Shown piece after piece: positions 12,906 to 24,868 of a stretch of DNA of 64,000 bases. The position numbers were made by a program, and so were the translations under genes. Position 1 is the stretch's first letter. Each line of letters begins with the position of its first letter. Source of the stretch: Anastatus disparis (lineage: Eukaryota; Arthropoda; Insecta; Hymenoptera; Eupelmidae); NCBI GenBank assembly GCA_017163975.1, contig JAFFSR010000218.1, forward strand, positions 7,753,501-7,817,500, given 5' to 3'. The notes beneath the pieces were generated by a model. The model ran no database searches. It was not told where the DNA came from and saw only the letters and a program-made list of their open reading frames with translations.

Positions 12906-15900
12906 CTAAAATATATAATTGATGCCTGTAAGAAGGCATATAAGCGTCTGCATTATATAAACAGAAGCATAAAGAGGAATTTTCTATCGTTGCCAGTATG
13001 CGTGTATGTCTTTTGATTAAAACGTTCTTTTGTCATCCTACGTTGTTTCTGTTCGTACGTATTATACATATGTATAGATTCATAAATCTGCATATATATG
13101 TATATATTTTTACTGTATACTACACGGTTATATATGCATAATGCATACTGGACCTTACGACGTGTACGAAGCTTGTTTCACGTTGAGTAAAACTGCCAGT
13201 CTTATGGCTCTAATTTTTTTTTCTCTCTTCTTTTTCTTTCTTTTTCTCGTTCTCTCTCTCTCTGGTCTTTTAATTTATGCTTGAAAATGTTTTGCAGCGA
13301 TTCGTTATAACCGAAACACGACGTAGCTATAAAAATAGTCGTGCAGTGATCAATAAACTTTTTTTTTATTATTCCCTTTTTTTTTAAGTTTATGTTTACT
13401 TATTGCTCGTTTCGTCGAGAGGTTGAAAGGTGAATGATTAAGGCAAAAAATAAATAGTACTTTTTATTTCCCTTGCATTTTTATTAAATGTTCATTCATA
13501 TTTATGTTTATAACTTGATGCTTTTTCATTTTTATATTCATCTTTTGCCTTCGACTTTTGTTTGCTTATCGATGCTTTATTTTTAATTGAAACTATACGT
13601 TCTTTTTTTATATCGAAAGAGAGAAAGAGAGAAAAAAAGCAATTGCTATTCATTTCCCGTTCGAAATATATAGAATTAAAAATCGTTCACTTATCACAGA
13701 AGAAACAAATTTATTTGCTTTTTTTATCATAAAAAGTTATTCTCTCGACTAAATAGAATACACAGAATTACTTTTTTTCTTAATTAAACGACAAATAATA
13801 ATTTAATTAACAAAACTTATACTGTCTTTATTTTATTTATTTGTTGTTTTAAAACTGAAAACTTTGCTGAAATTTGATTATCTTTTATTTTATAATTTTT
13901 TTTACAAAATTTTATATTAAAATTTTATAACCAAGTAAGTTTTACCTCGAAATGCAATTTTCTATGTTGCTATGGTGTTTACTTTTAAAAATGATATTTA
14001 AACTCTTCACGAATTTCTATACTTAAATTAAAAAAAAGAGCATAGCGATTTTGAAAAGGTGTACAAAAAAATGAAGGAAATACAAAGCTTTGCAAAAAAA
14101 AGCACGAAAAAAGAAAAAAAATCGTAAAAGAAAAATAAAGGTTGGTTACACCACGTCTTACGTCGACAGAAATAATATTTCAAAATTATGAAAGTAACGG
14201 CTCTGTTCGCCTCAGTGATATAAATGAAACTTGCTGCGTTAAGAACAAAAAAAGAAGAAAAAAAAGCAGCAGAAAGAAAAAAGAAAAACTTTGAGGCATT
14301 AAAGAAAAGAACTCTGCGTTGCCGGTAAATCTTCGAGGGAAAAAAAAAAGGTTAAAAGTTGACATTCTCCTGCGAAACTTACGCACAGTTGATTTTAACA
14401 CGTAAACGTTGAGCCGTTATATACCTTTTGTATATTTTTATTGTATTAATGTTAGAAATTCTTTGCACGTACGTAAAAAAAAAGAAGTACCTTCCTCTTT
14501 CCTTTCTTATTTATACCTGGCGATCATTTTTCCGGTCAAGTTTGATCTCCAGGCTTTTGAGAGAGAGAGAGAAAAAAGGAGAGAAAAATAAGAAGAGATA
14601 AGAATAGGATTGCAATGAAAAATAAGGGAATACAGCGTTTTAAGATCTATAAAGATGTCTGGTACGTTAAAAAAAAGAAAAAAAAATTTCTAAAGGCTTA
14701 ACTTTTTTGTAAAAATATAAAGTTTTTCATTTATTTCGTAAATAAATATGTACCGTGATAGATGTTAGTATTTTATGGTAACTCGTAAAAAAATAAACCT
14801 GTTGAATTGTGTGGCACCATAAATTTTTGTTGTACGTAATATACTAGGATTGCGAAAAACTTAAGTAATAGATTTTATGAAATAAAATATCGTTATTTTT
14901 TAGATTTGTTTTTCTTTTAATCCAAAGAAAAAACAAGATAATTTACTGCGGAAATAATTAAAGAAAATTTTCTTTTCTTCTCCTTCTAAGTATTATTCAG
15001 TTTATTTCAAAAGAATGCAATCAAAATTTTTCTACCTTTTCAAAGTATAAATTTTTTATTTGAATAATTTTAGAAATGAAAATTTAACACATTAATAAAT
15101 TGATTTTTCAGTCATTATTATTTTCCATTTTATTATACTAGAAAATGTAAGTAAATTTAAAGTTTGTCCCTGTCATAACACGTTACATTCAAGTGCTGTT
15201 CAAGTTCTGCTACAAATTCTTGCTTTGAATACCCTTAAACCAATCAGTCGCTTACATTGAATACAGAACTCATCCAATCAAAACGTTTAAAAGCTTCACT
15301 TTCAATTAGTTCTTTCAATAAGTCATATAAAAATTTCTCAATGTGAGAAGTATGTAGTCGAGGCAAATATATTTCATTGACTATTAATATAAAAGTAAAA
15401 CTAAAGTGAAATAGATCATAAGTTTATGTCAAAGGTACCTTAATAGTTGATATTCATATATAGTTGAAACCCTAAAATACAATTTGATTTATCCTTAATA
15501 TTTAACATTTTACAGATACTAGTTTTATTTTTATGTTATATTTTCTTTGTATATATTGATATATTGTTATTTTCATACATCAATATTTTAATTCGAAATA
15601 TCTTCTATGAACTAAGTTTACCATTTATCAATTCATTATAAAGTTACTAGTTGTAAGTTAAGTTTAGGATGCGTACGGTAATTGTAAATACATGACAATT
15701 TGAGTTTCAAGAAACGAAGTTTAATATATGGCTAGATTTCTTTCAGCGTAGAATTAAAGTAAAAGCAAGATTTCAAAAACTTTATATGACACAAAATTCT
15801 TTTTATCAAAAACTCTGTTACGCCTTTTTTCATACACAACGCACTTCAATTTTTATTTTTGTTTAAACTTGGAACACTTTTATTTATTTTTGGAAAAAGA

Positions 15901-16950
15901 ATACATACATATACATGAAACTACAGCTTTGTAAATGTTTTATATGAAAAAAAATGGTATTAAAATATTCAAAAAATTTGAAATTCTGATAGCATGTTAA
16001 AATCCTTTAATAGCTTTGATAATAAATTTTAATTCCTCAAAGGTAAAAAAAAAGCTTCATAAAATAAAAGGTTATGAAAAAAAAAATCGTTGACATCGTC
16101 AACCAACTATAAAATATTAAAAAAAAAAAGAATATTTCATGAACCTTATTCCATCTCAAATTAAATTATTTTTCATTTAAACTCTGAGATACATCAATTT
16201 CGATTTTTAAAAGGTAATCCCTGTAGGATTTGCTTTTTCGTTTTCATTATTCACCATTACTGTCAACATTGTCTTAAGCCATCTTACCGATCCATATTTT
16301 TCAAATAGAAACAAATATGACGTGCACTATTGGTATAAAAATAAAATAACCAAAATAAATACACGAGACAACAAAGTAATAAAAAAAAAAAAACGTATTT
16401 TCCTTCATACCCGTGCCGAAACTTCGCCTAAAAGTGCCTCTGATTCGGCAGGGAACCGACGAATTACATTCGTGTTGTTTCATTACATTCATGCGCAGAA
16501 ACCACCGCGCAGCGACATCTTAAAGGCTTTTCAGACGCTTTACTGTTTGCTACATGCTCAAACTATAGTATAAATTTTTAACCTATACTATTTATGAATA
16601 GAATTTTATGCATTTTTAAATGAAAATAAAATTAAAGAAAAGATAATATAAAATGATAAAATTATTTTAAATTATTTTTATTGAAATAAGATAATTATTA
16701 GTAAAATGTATTTAATATTTTAATTCTATTCACATTAAATAGTTTTTCAAAATAAAATAAAAGAAAATACATTTTATAACTCTTTATTAAACTTTATAAT
16801 GAAAATTTATATATATATGATAATACATAAAATTATTATATAATTAACATACATATATATATATGAATAATACATTAAATAAGAACATAATAAAAAATAT
16901 ATTCAAAAATAGAAATTTTACTTAAGACACTTAATAACTTGAAATTAATG

Positions 16951-16956
16951 TTTATT
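16951..16956 (-). promoter_or_regulatory. Polyadenylation signal overlapping the recombinase stop codon
   Basis: The minus strand reads CAATAAAC, in which the AATAAA hexamer overlaps the TAA stop at 16954-16952. Such economy is typical of compact transposon genes. Whether cleavage follows here is not known. Confidence 0.4.
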
Positions 16957-17830
16957 GTCGAACACAGTTCTCATGACACTTGCAGTAATTAAAATTCACT
17001 ACATTAATTTCACAATTATAAAATCCACTTGAACTATTTTGTGAATCAATATCAACATCTTCATCCGTTGACAGTTGTTTGAACTTTCTCTTTTTTCCTG
17101 ATCGAGGAGAATTGATATTCTCTACATTTTCTATAAGTATTTTTCTTGAACTTTCTTTAGAATGAAGTACATTTTCTGTTTTATTTTTTAAACCAATACT
17201 ATTCAAATTTTCAACACTTTGAAGTGGACATTTGGTTATTGAATTATCTTTCACTGATTCGCTTGAAGGTCCAGCTTCTACGAAGTCATCAAAATTTTTT
17301 GAAGTTGACGAACAACCAGATGAAGAATTTATAGAATTGACAATATCATTAAAATTTTGCTTCTTAGTTATTTTTGAACAATCGATGTACCTTTGGGCCA
17401 CAGCATCTGACTTCCAAGCTCCAAGATTTTTAATTCGTATTAAACTTGCACCAGAGTCTGAAAGAAGAGTGGCACTTGTTCTACGCAAACTATGTCCAGT
17501 ATACGCATCCACATTTTCCAAATTTAAAAATGAAGCAATAGTTTTAGGTACTTCTCCTATCTTATGTTTACCAATTACTTGGCGAAAACATTTTCCTTTG
17601 TTATAATATATGAAAAATCTATCAGTTGCAATATCAGGTGGCCTTAATGATAAGTACTTTTGTACAATCTGATAATATGGTTCACAAATCACAAATGTAC
17701 GAGGGTAATCATTTTTTGAATCTTTAATTTGTACATTAAAATAATTCCCCAAGTCGTCAACATCAGAAATTTTAAGATTTACTAACTCACAACATCTTGT
17801 GGCACCGCTAATACCAAAAATCAAGATTAC
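16952..17830 (-). CDS. Crypton-like tyrosine recombinase, exon 2 (catalytic domain and tail)
   Basis: This exon encodes residues 148-439, joined in phase 0 after the acceptor ACATTACAG. All expected tyrosine-recombinase residues can be read: R159 (SGATRCCEL), a candidate K186 in the beta-hairpin (DSKNDYP), H260 and R263 (TGHSLRRT), W286 in the H/W position (LGAWKSD) and the nucleophile Y295 (AQRYIDCS). The protein should therefore be able to cut and rejoin DNA through a 3'-phosphotyrosine link. After about residue 305 comes a polar Ser/Asn-rich segment, then a basic SGKKRKFKQL stretch (possible nuclear localisation signal) and a C-terminal cysteine cluster (C420, C430, C432, C436). There are no stops or frameshifts, so the copy looks recent or under constraint. 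It lies in neuroligin-sense orientation inside intron D-E. Confidence 0.87.
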   Translation of the reverse strand, partial: VILIFGISGATRCCELVNLKISDVDDLGNYFNVQIKDSKNDYPRTFVICEPYYQIVQKYLSLRPPDIATDRFFIYYNKGKCFRQVIGKHKIGEVPKTIASFLNLENVDAYTGHSLRRTSATLLSDSGASLIRIKNLGAWKSDAVAQRYIDCSKITKKQNFNDIVNSINSSSGCSSTSKNFDDFVEAGPSSESVKDNSITKCPLQSVENLNSIGLKNKTENVLHSKESSRKILIENVENINSPRSGKKRKFKQLSTDEDVDIDSQNSSSGFYNCEINVVNFNYCKCHENCVRQ

Positions 17831-17923
17831 CTGTAATGTTTATACATATATATTAAATATATTGTAAATTACAATCAATATTAAAAGTAAATACCTTTAT
17901 AAATAAAAATTTAAAATAAATAC

Positions 17924-18364
17924 CTTGGTAACTAAGTAGTTAAAATCATCAGCTAATTCTAAAAACTTTTCAATTTCTGTTCCCAACAAAACTTTTGCTT
18001 GCTTAGGCTTATAACCTTTGGAAAAATTCTTTAAAAAACTTTTTAATTGTACATATGAACCTATATTTAGATCATGTCTGAGCATCAATGTTGTTCGTAA
18101 CATGGACCATCGAGCCCAAATTGTTGATGGTTTGATTTTTTTGGATATTTCATTAAAATAAACTAATAATATCTTTTCATCCAAAGCATCTGTTTTATTT
18201 TTTGTGCACCATTCCATAAAATTGTTATAAATTGCTTCATATCTTTCAAATGATTTTCTTGGCAAAAGATTATTCAAAATCATCTTTCCTTCTGTTTCAA
18301 AATCTCTTACAAGATTTTCTTGTTTCTCCTCATCAAAATCAGATGAATCGTCTGTATCGGACAT
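17924..18364 (-). CDS. Crypton-like tyrosine recombinase, exon 1 (N-terminal DNA-binding/SAM-like region)
   Basis: This exon encodes residues 1-147 of a predicted 439-residue protein. It opens with an acidic, serine-rich leader (MSDTDDSSDFDEEKQEN). A helical region follows that resembles the core-binding domain in front of tyrosine-recombinase catalytic domains: a ...RKSFERYEAIYNNFMEWC... helix, ILLVYFNEISKKIKPSTIWARWSMLRTTL, and FLKNFSKGYKPKQAKVL. The ATG at 18364 is the first in frame, and the frame is intact to the donor ACCAAG|GTATTT. Reading through the 93-bp intron (17831-17923) would add eight residues and a stop, so splicing is needed for a catalytic product. I recall many insect proteins of this general architecture, with Crypton-type transposons as the best-fitting family. 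No domain search was run. Confidence 0.85.
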
Positions 18365-18506
18365 TTTATCTGAAAAAAATTTTGAGTATATTTAATAATA
18401 AAACCAACTAACCTCAAAAAGATTTAAAGCACTTATAAATCTCACCTCCAATTAGTTCAAAAAGCAGCGTAAAAGTATTGAATCATACACAAAAATTTAA
18501 CTTGAT

Positions 18507-18804
18507 GCACAATTTACACAAATGAAATTTTGGAACAAAAAAAACGTTTATCAAAATATGATTTAACTTAAGCTTTGAAACGCGTCTGTGCTAGTTAGTT
18601 TACCTAACAGTCTGTAATCTTTTGACTCTCTCTCTGTCTCTTTTCGCTCTGCACAATTTAAACAAATGAGATTTTGAAACAAAAATACGTTTATCAAAAT
18701 ATCATTAAACTTAAGCTTTCAAACGTATCTGTGCTAGTTAGTTTACCTAACAGTCTGTAATCTCTTGACTCTCTCTCTCTCTTTCTCTCTCCCTTTCACG
18801 CTCT
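18507..18804. repeat. 144-bp tandem duplication upstream of the recombinase gene
   Basis: Two diverged copies start at 18507 and 18651. Both contain GCACAATTTA...AACAAA, CGTTTATCAAAATAT, CTGTGCTAGTTAGTTTACC and a TGACTCTCTCTCT run. On the recombinase strand they lie about 140-440 bp before the start codon, where a promoter would be. The CT-rich runs read as GAGA repeats on that strand. Confidence 0.8.
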
Positions 18805-18968
18805 CAACATATACTATAGTTGCTTGCGCATGCGCGCTACAACAAACTAAAGCATCAAATGACTTTTCATTCGAAGTCATTTTCGATGTATTTTTTTTTA
18901 AATTAAATAATAAATGAATTTTTATCTTTTTGGGATGGCGAAGTTCCGGCCGGGCATGAAGGAAAATC

Positions 18969-19095
18969 GTATACGTTCCTCGGCACGAAACAGGCTCATC
19001 ATATGCGCGTGTTTTGCTTCGCTCGGCTTCGCCTCGCGAAGCAAACAAACACGCGCATGGAATGAGCCTGTTCCGTGCCTCGGAACGTAATATAC
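18969..19095. repeat. Long GC-rich hairpin at the right edge of the Crypton-like element
   Basis: Left arm about 18974-19022 and right arm about 19036-19087 are inverted copies (CGTTCC..GGCACG.AACAGGCTCAT...ATGCGCGTGTTT..GCTTCGC), with about six mismatches and one small indel. A short loop of about 13 bases separates them, and GTATA / TATAC flank them. The GC content contrasts sharply with the surroundings. It could be a separate small foldback element or part of the recombinase element's terminus. Confidence 0.8.
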
Positions 19096-19919
19096 TATTC
19101 CCTCTCAAAATAAACGAAATGAAAGTTAAGACATAAATCGATGATAACAAAAAGAGAGAAAGAGGAGTGCAAGGTATGGTGCACAAATTTCATTGTATAA
19201 AACTCGTTGACATTATAGTATCAAAAAAGCCTTTGAAGATACTTTTATTCTTTCTTTTTTTTTTAAATACTTTTTCTTCGTCTTTTCTTCTCCCTTTATA
19301 ATATCTTTTTTCTCCTTTCTTTTCGTTGGCAAAGCATGAAATAACGGAGAGAATTTAATGAAAATCCTTCGTTTTTTTTTTCTTTATACTTTTGGTTAAG
19401 CGAGAAAAAATGAGAGAACGAAAGAGAGAAAAAAATAAAATCATAAACAGAATAATATCTGATTATTCTATTTCGCCTACTGCCTTTTTGCTCTCGTTGT
19501 TACGCTTTAGGATTTATTATAAGAAACTCTTGGGATACAAAAGTAGTCTGTTTATCTTTTTTTTTTTTTTTGTTTTTTTTAGCATTGAAATTTAAAGGTG
19601 ACGTTTTATAAAGTGTCGCAGAGGATGGAACAAAAGGTTAATATATATGTACATTAATTTACTTTGTTATTTATTTGAAGAATTTTACGTTTACGTGTTT
19701 TATGAATTTTACAATTTTCAAATTTTCACAGATATTGTATTCGATGCTATATATATAGAACGTTAATATTTAATTTTGCACGATACCATGCTGAAATTTT
19801 GCAGATATTGGTTCATTTTGTTATGTGAATCCGAATGAAAAATAATAAAAATTTTAAATCTTTACTTACTAAGAACTTTTTAACTGTTTTTTAGAATCAA
19901 AGTACATTCATAATTTTCT

Positions 19920-20104
19920 TTTTATTTAACGCCTCTGTATATTAACAGTGCGATGTTAATTAGCGACGGAGATCGTCAATGTGTTTGCGAACAAAGCACA
20001 TGTGATTTACAGTGGTACTTGTATAAATTAGCCGAGAGCGGGAATCGAACTCGGGACCTCGAGATCACGAATCCATCGCTTTATCGAGCGAGCCACTGAC
20101 TATC
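19920..20104 (-). mobile_element. tRNA-derived SINE, copy 4
   Basis: Read on the minus strand, it has GTCAGTGGCTCGCTCGATAA, CTCGAGGTCCCGAGTTCGAT and the full body, ending in the TTAAATAA tail at about 19920. It lies about 1 kb right of the Crypton-like element, in the same intron. Confidence 0.85.
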
Positions 20105-22029
20105 TCTGCAAGATATGATTTTATTACAAAAGTTATTTTAAAAATAAACACAAACCGTCTTCGAATGTTAATAGAATATTTCATCAAAATAAAGTTCAGT
20201 TTAGAAAGGGTTAAAATTTTTTTGTGTAGCCTGAAATTTCTTCTTTTAATTTATAAAACTTTAAAATAAAATAAACTTAAAATTTCGCCAGAGCTTGAAA
20301 AGTTTAAACATCGAGCAGAAAAATAAAAGCGCAAACATTAAAATATCTAAAATTTATGTACAACTTTTCTATTTAAATATTCAACGTCACTCAAACATCG
20401 TTCTTCAAATAAATCAATACTGTTTTCCTTCTTCTTCCTTTTTTATTTTATTCCTTCTTTTTTTCCTAACCAATTTCAATCACGTTATATACTGTAAATC
20501 AATTCCTTTCTCCGCTTCAAGCTAGCAAATAGAAATAAAGTGATGAAACTAAATAAAAGCTTAACTCACTTTATCAGTTCCCTTCATTTCACTCGAATAT
20601 ATATTCAACCAATACCGAGGCAGAAAGTTAGTCATTTTACTGTTTTATGTAAAATCCATACACCACGCGCACACACACTTTTGGTCATTGACATTTTTCT
20701 CATTTATTCATGTTATTAGCGAAAAAAAGAGTGAGAGAAAATTATTTATTCAATTTATACGTACAAAGGTAAACTTTTTGCACAGAGAGACAAGAAGCAT
20801 AAAGCCAAATCCATATTATTGAAATTCAGAGTGAAAAGCTTAAGGGTTACTTTAGGTACAAATCTATACGTATAAGCATCTCCAGCTATCTCTTTCTCTT
20901 TTGGGTAGTTTGAATTTATCTTAAGCTTTCGTTCGTCGAGTATGCAAATTAATACAAATAGAAATTCGAAGTATTTGATAAGCTTGAAAATAAAGCTCGG
21001 AGACGAGGGAAGATAAAAAAGAAAGAGAGAAGAAGAAGAAGAAAATAATGAATAGATAAGAGCTGAAAAGAAAAAAGAGATAAAGAGAGAAATGTCCAAG
21101 TTCTTTTTTTATACGTATACACAAATGTTTATTGATAAAAATTTTTTTTTTTTTTTTCAAATTAAGTTCAAGTCATTCAGCTATTGGTAAAGAATTGTTT
21201 AATTGCCCTTCTGATGGCACTTTTTTAATTTCATTTGAATTCCCCTTTTTTTATTCTTTTTCTATTAAAGTGAGTCTTTTTCGATACTGTCTCGTTTTTT
21301 TCCTTCTTTTTTTGACGAACGGCTCTCGATACGAACGAGTTTCAGAATGTTTCGCGCTTTTCAAATGTATAACCACTCATACATTCTTTTCATCTGACCG
21401 TTTCGTTTCAAAACTTTGTGAACTAACTAAAGCCTTTTAATGAGTTTGAAAGCTTTTTTTTTATATTCGTCAAATTGGTTCTCGATAGAAAATGTTTCTT
21501 TTTTTTAAATCTCGTTTTGAAAAATAAGAAATTTAAAGCAGATTCCAGTTCTTGTGAGTTTTGAGCTTAATATCAAGTTGTCAATATTCTTAACATTTTC
21601 AAGAATAATAGCACATAACAATTTAAAATATTGAGATCTCTCATTCGAAGAATACTCGAGCAAGCTTACAGAGAAAAAGTTAATCGTTATAATAAGCTTT
21701 CTTGTGCAAGCTTACTAAAGAGCTTTCAGAAATCTTTCATTTAGATTTTTATGCGTGGAATTAACAAGTTTTGAAAATTTAATAAAAAAGTAATTTTTCT
21801 TTCATTTAAATTTTTCATATGAAAATTTTTATATACATTCCGATGATAAAAAATAACAGTTTCAAATAATCGAATGAAAAAATTTATTTGTTGTCGTTCC
21901 TTTCATCATGACAAGTCGTGGTGTTGTGTCCATCTTTAAATTAACATGAAAACTACATATTAATATGATTATTAATAAACTCAACAAGGTTTTGTAACAC
22001 TTGTTTTTTTTTCTGTCGGTTCACTATTG

Positions 22030-22507
22030 AAACTGCGAAAACAGTTCGTATCCACCATTTTGTTCCCTCGCTTTTGTTATTGCTCAGTTGTTGTGCCTGA
22101 TGCATCCCAAGAGTTAAGAAGGAAGATACAAAGACTGTGAAATCGTTTTGTAAGATACGTGTCAGGCATGAGGATAGGCGACCTTCCCCTATAGGACTAC
22201 ACTGGGTTTGTTGTTTACTGTTATAAGGAAACAGTATTCTTGCCGGTACTCATGTAAAAAGTCATAAACGCATGAACACATCGAAAAATCTTTTGAGTCT
22301 CTTGACTAAATATGTGCCTAGAGCAGCTTCTAAGGTAGAGGTTAAATACTTAGCGATGCCTTTTGTGCGCGCTAAGACTGGAATGAAATCTTTCCGAATT
22401 CAAGGTGTAAATATCTGGAATTCCCTGCCAGCTGAGCTTGAGGTTCTTCTTTCACTCGGCAGTTAGGTAACACTCAAGAGGTATTTATTTGATCTCGAAT
22501 AAAAGTT
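22030..22507 (+). pseudogene. Decayed 3' end of a non-LTR retrotransposon reverse transcriptase
   Basis: Conceptual translation gives the usual C-terminal end of a jockey/CR1-type ORF2. It reads KLRKQFVSTILFPRFCYCSV, then DASQELRRKIQRL, NRFVRYVSGMRIGDLP and YLAMPFVRAKTGMKSFRIQG, then NIWNSLPAELE and LKRYLFDLE. In-frame stops (for example after KIQRL) and at least one frameshift near 22270 interrupt it. The catalytic palm domain is missing, as expected for a 5'-truncated copy. A 3' untranslated region probably continues past 22507. The clade assignment is from the motif pattern only. Confidence 0.82.
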
Positions 22508-24868
22508 TTAAGCCCGGAGCTTCTTGTATTTGTTTTGACTTATTTTATGTTTAATCCCATGCACAAAGGTAAAACATGAATTTATTTGTTGTTATGAATA
22601 ATTTATTTTATAGCTCTGCGTGTATTTTGTTTAAAATTTTATGTGAAAACTGTCTTTATTAATTTATGTAATTTGATGTCGATTGAGACACAATTTTCAT
22701 ACTTTCATTAAAAAATATACATCTATTTATCATAATATAAAAATTGAACCATCAATAGCCAATTAAGAAAGATTTTAATTTACTCACAAAAAAGAAGACA
22801 AAAAAATAAAGATTTTAGAAATATATAAAACTCGTAGGTAGAGAGGCTGAGAACAGAAAAAAAAGAAGAGCAAAAATAAACGCGTGCAAATCTCTTGAGA
22901 GGCATATACACGAGGTCACTGACACAGGGATTACCTTTTTTTCGTAAAAAAAACATAGAAAAAAAAATTAACGTATGTTAAAAGACCGATTAAGTAACAC
23001 GCACGGAGTTTACGTATAAATCCAAAGATGCCTTTTTCTTGTTATCTTTTAGTTCCATCCATAAATTAACGAGCACTCAGAATATTAATCTTTGAACGTT
23101 GTAATCCCTCAATGCTCTTAAAATTTATCATTACTGCAAGATAAGCTTTTTAAATTTTAGATTTAAAGATATTAATCTCTCGATAATGTCGCTAATGTTG
23201 AAAAATCGAATTGTTTTTAATGAAAAGTTTAAAGTTTCGAAATTAGTTTACCAATGAAATTTCTCTATATTTACAAATGCATTCGGAGTGAATTATTGCA
23301 AGCTTGTTTTTCATTCTCGCGAAAGTGTAATTTATAATTTCCATTTGATTGCGAATTGAGTTTTCGAAAATTTAATGGGCCAAGAGACATTTGCGAAAAT
23401 TATATGTTTTAATAATTTATATTCTGTTTTTTGCTCAGAGCAGCGAGTTCAACAAAAATATATCTAATAATATATTCAAAATAATAATTTATGCTTGCTT
23501 TAATGCGAATTCGAAATGAAAAAGTTTAATTCAAACTTATTTTTTCTCGTAATTCTCCATATATGGAATAGTTTGATGAAAAAGTTTTTTAATAAATTTT
23601 AAAATTGGCTTTGTTGATAAAAAAAATTCGAATAAATAAAAAATTGTGATTAATGTATTCAAGTAGAATAAACCAAATATAGCCAGACAGCTATAAAAAA
23701 TAAACATTTTAAAATTTATTTTATTATGATTTAAAGTACAAAGTTCAGAAATAGTTAAATAACTGTAAAAAAAAAAACGAACCCAAAGACATTTCTGCAA
23801 CTAACTGTTCCATAAAATTCTTGAAACAATGTGTCCAATTAGTTGCTCTGAAGCTTATATTAAATTTTTTCTTTCCTACCACTAAACCAACGGAAAATTA
23901 CGCAACGTTGATGTTTACCGCTTCGTTTAATTTTTTTTTTCCTCCCTTTTTTTATACTCTCCAAACGTTTTCTCGTTTTTTTTTCCAACCTTTCCACCCT
24001 CGTTCCATAACCTTTCCATCCTCATTCCCTTTTTTTTCGCTGGATGAATCACGCTCGCATTGTTTAGTAAGATGCGTCGTTGCGTGTCTTATCAAAGGTT
24101 TGTGTTTAAAGAGTTAAAGCAAGGGAGAGAAAGAGAACTACTTTCATTATCTTTCGATTTTCTTAATGCAACGCTTGGGTGTATATATTTTTTCCTCTTC
24201 TTTTTCTTCATCGTTACCATCTTACTCGGGGAATTTTTTTTTCCTTCTTTCTTTTCTCTCTCTCTCTCTCTTCTCTTGTATTTTATGGGTTTTATCGGGG
24301 GAACTTCAGCTGAGTGGTTTGAGCGAAGGTGTAATTAAATTTCAGGTGGTTTCACCAAGAGTGTCGATTATCGATACAAAGTCGGGGCAAAAATTTTAAG
24401 TGGTAAGTTGATTGATTTAATAGCCAACGCTACTACAGTTAAGTTTATCTTGTTACATCAATATCTAAGATTAGGTTTTATATTAAAAAAATTCTTTTTA
24501 CTTTTTTACAAAGTAGAAAAATTTTATACACAATTTCATTTAATTTTATATTCCATTTATTATTAATATAATTTATTTATTATGAATATATTCTATTTGT
24601 TATTATCATATTATATTTATCATTATTATGAAATTTTATTTATGATTAATACATTAATTTTTTTAAATTTCTGTGATTGAAATAACTTACTGTGTGCGTT
24701 GTCAAACATAACCTAAAAAGCGTAGAAAACTTGTTAAATACGTCTAATTTTTTAAAATAATCTATCATCCTTGATAATATATAAATACAATCATATATTT
24801 ATATATATTATTATTCAATTTTTTGAATTCAGTATTATTTTACTCTTTTTAATATTTTCTGTTTCTGT

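Larger units (their letters stand above)
16394..18971 (-). mobile_element. Crypton-like tyrosine-recombinase element with inverted termini
   Basis: The recombinase gene is enclosed by two GC-richer blocks that are imperfect inverted copies of each other. The left block (16394-16428) contains TTTTCCTTCATACCCGTG and ends ACTTCGCC. The right block (18937-18971, read on the minus strand) contains TTTTCCTTCATGCCCGGCC and ends AACTTCGCC. A second, subterminal pair follows at similar distances: CATGCTCAA-ACTATAGTATA (about 16553-16573) against CATGCGCAAGCAACTATAGTATA on the minus strand (about 18809-18832). Well-known Cryptons are usually described without terminal inverted repeats, so the exact ends and class are uncertain. 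A poly(A) run abuts the left end and a large hairpin abuts the right end. No clear target duplication is seen. Size is about 2.6 kb. Confidence 0.65.

Noticed and set aside
17232..17606. 124-codon plus-strand frame
   Set aside because: Shadow of recombinase exon 2 on the opposite strand.
18743..19186. 147-codon minus-strand frame upstream of the recombinase
   Set aside because: It runs through the hairpin, the right terminus and the CT-rich tandem repeat, all better explained as non-coding element ends.
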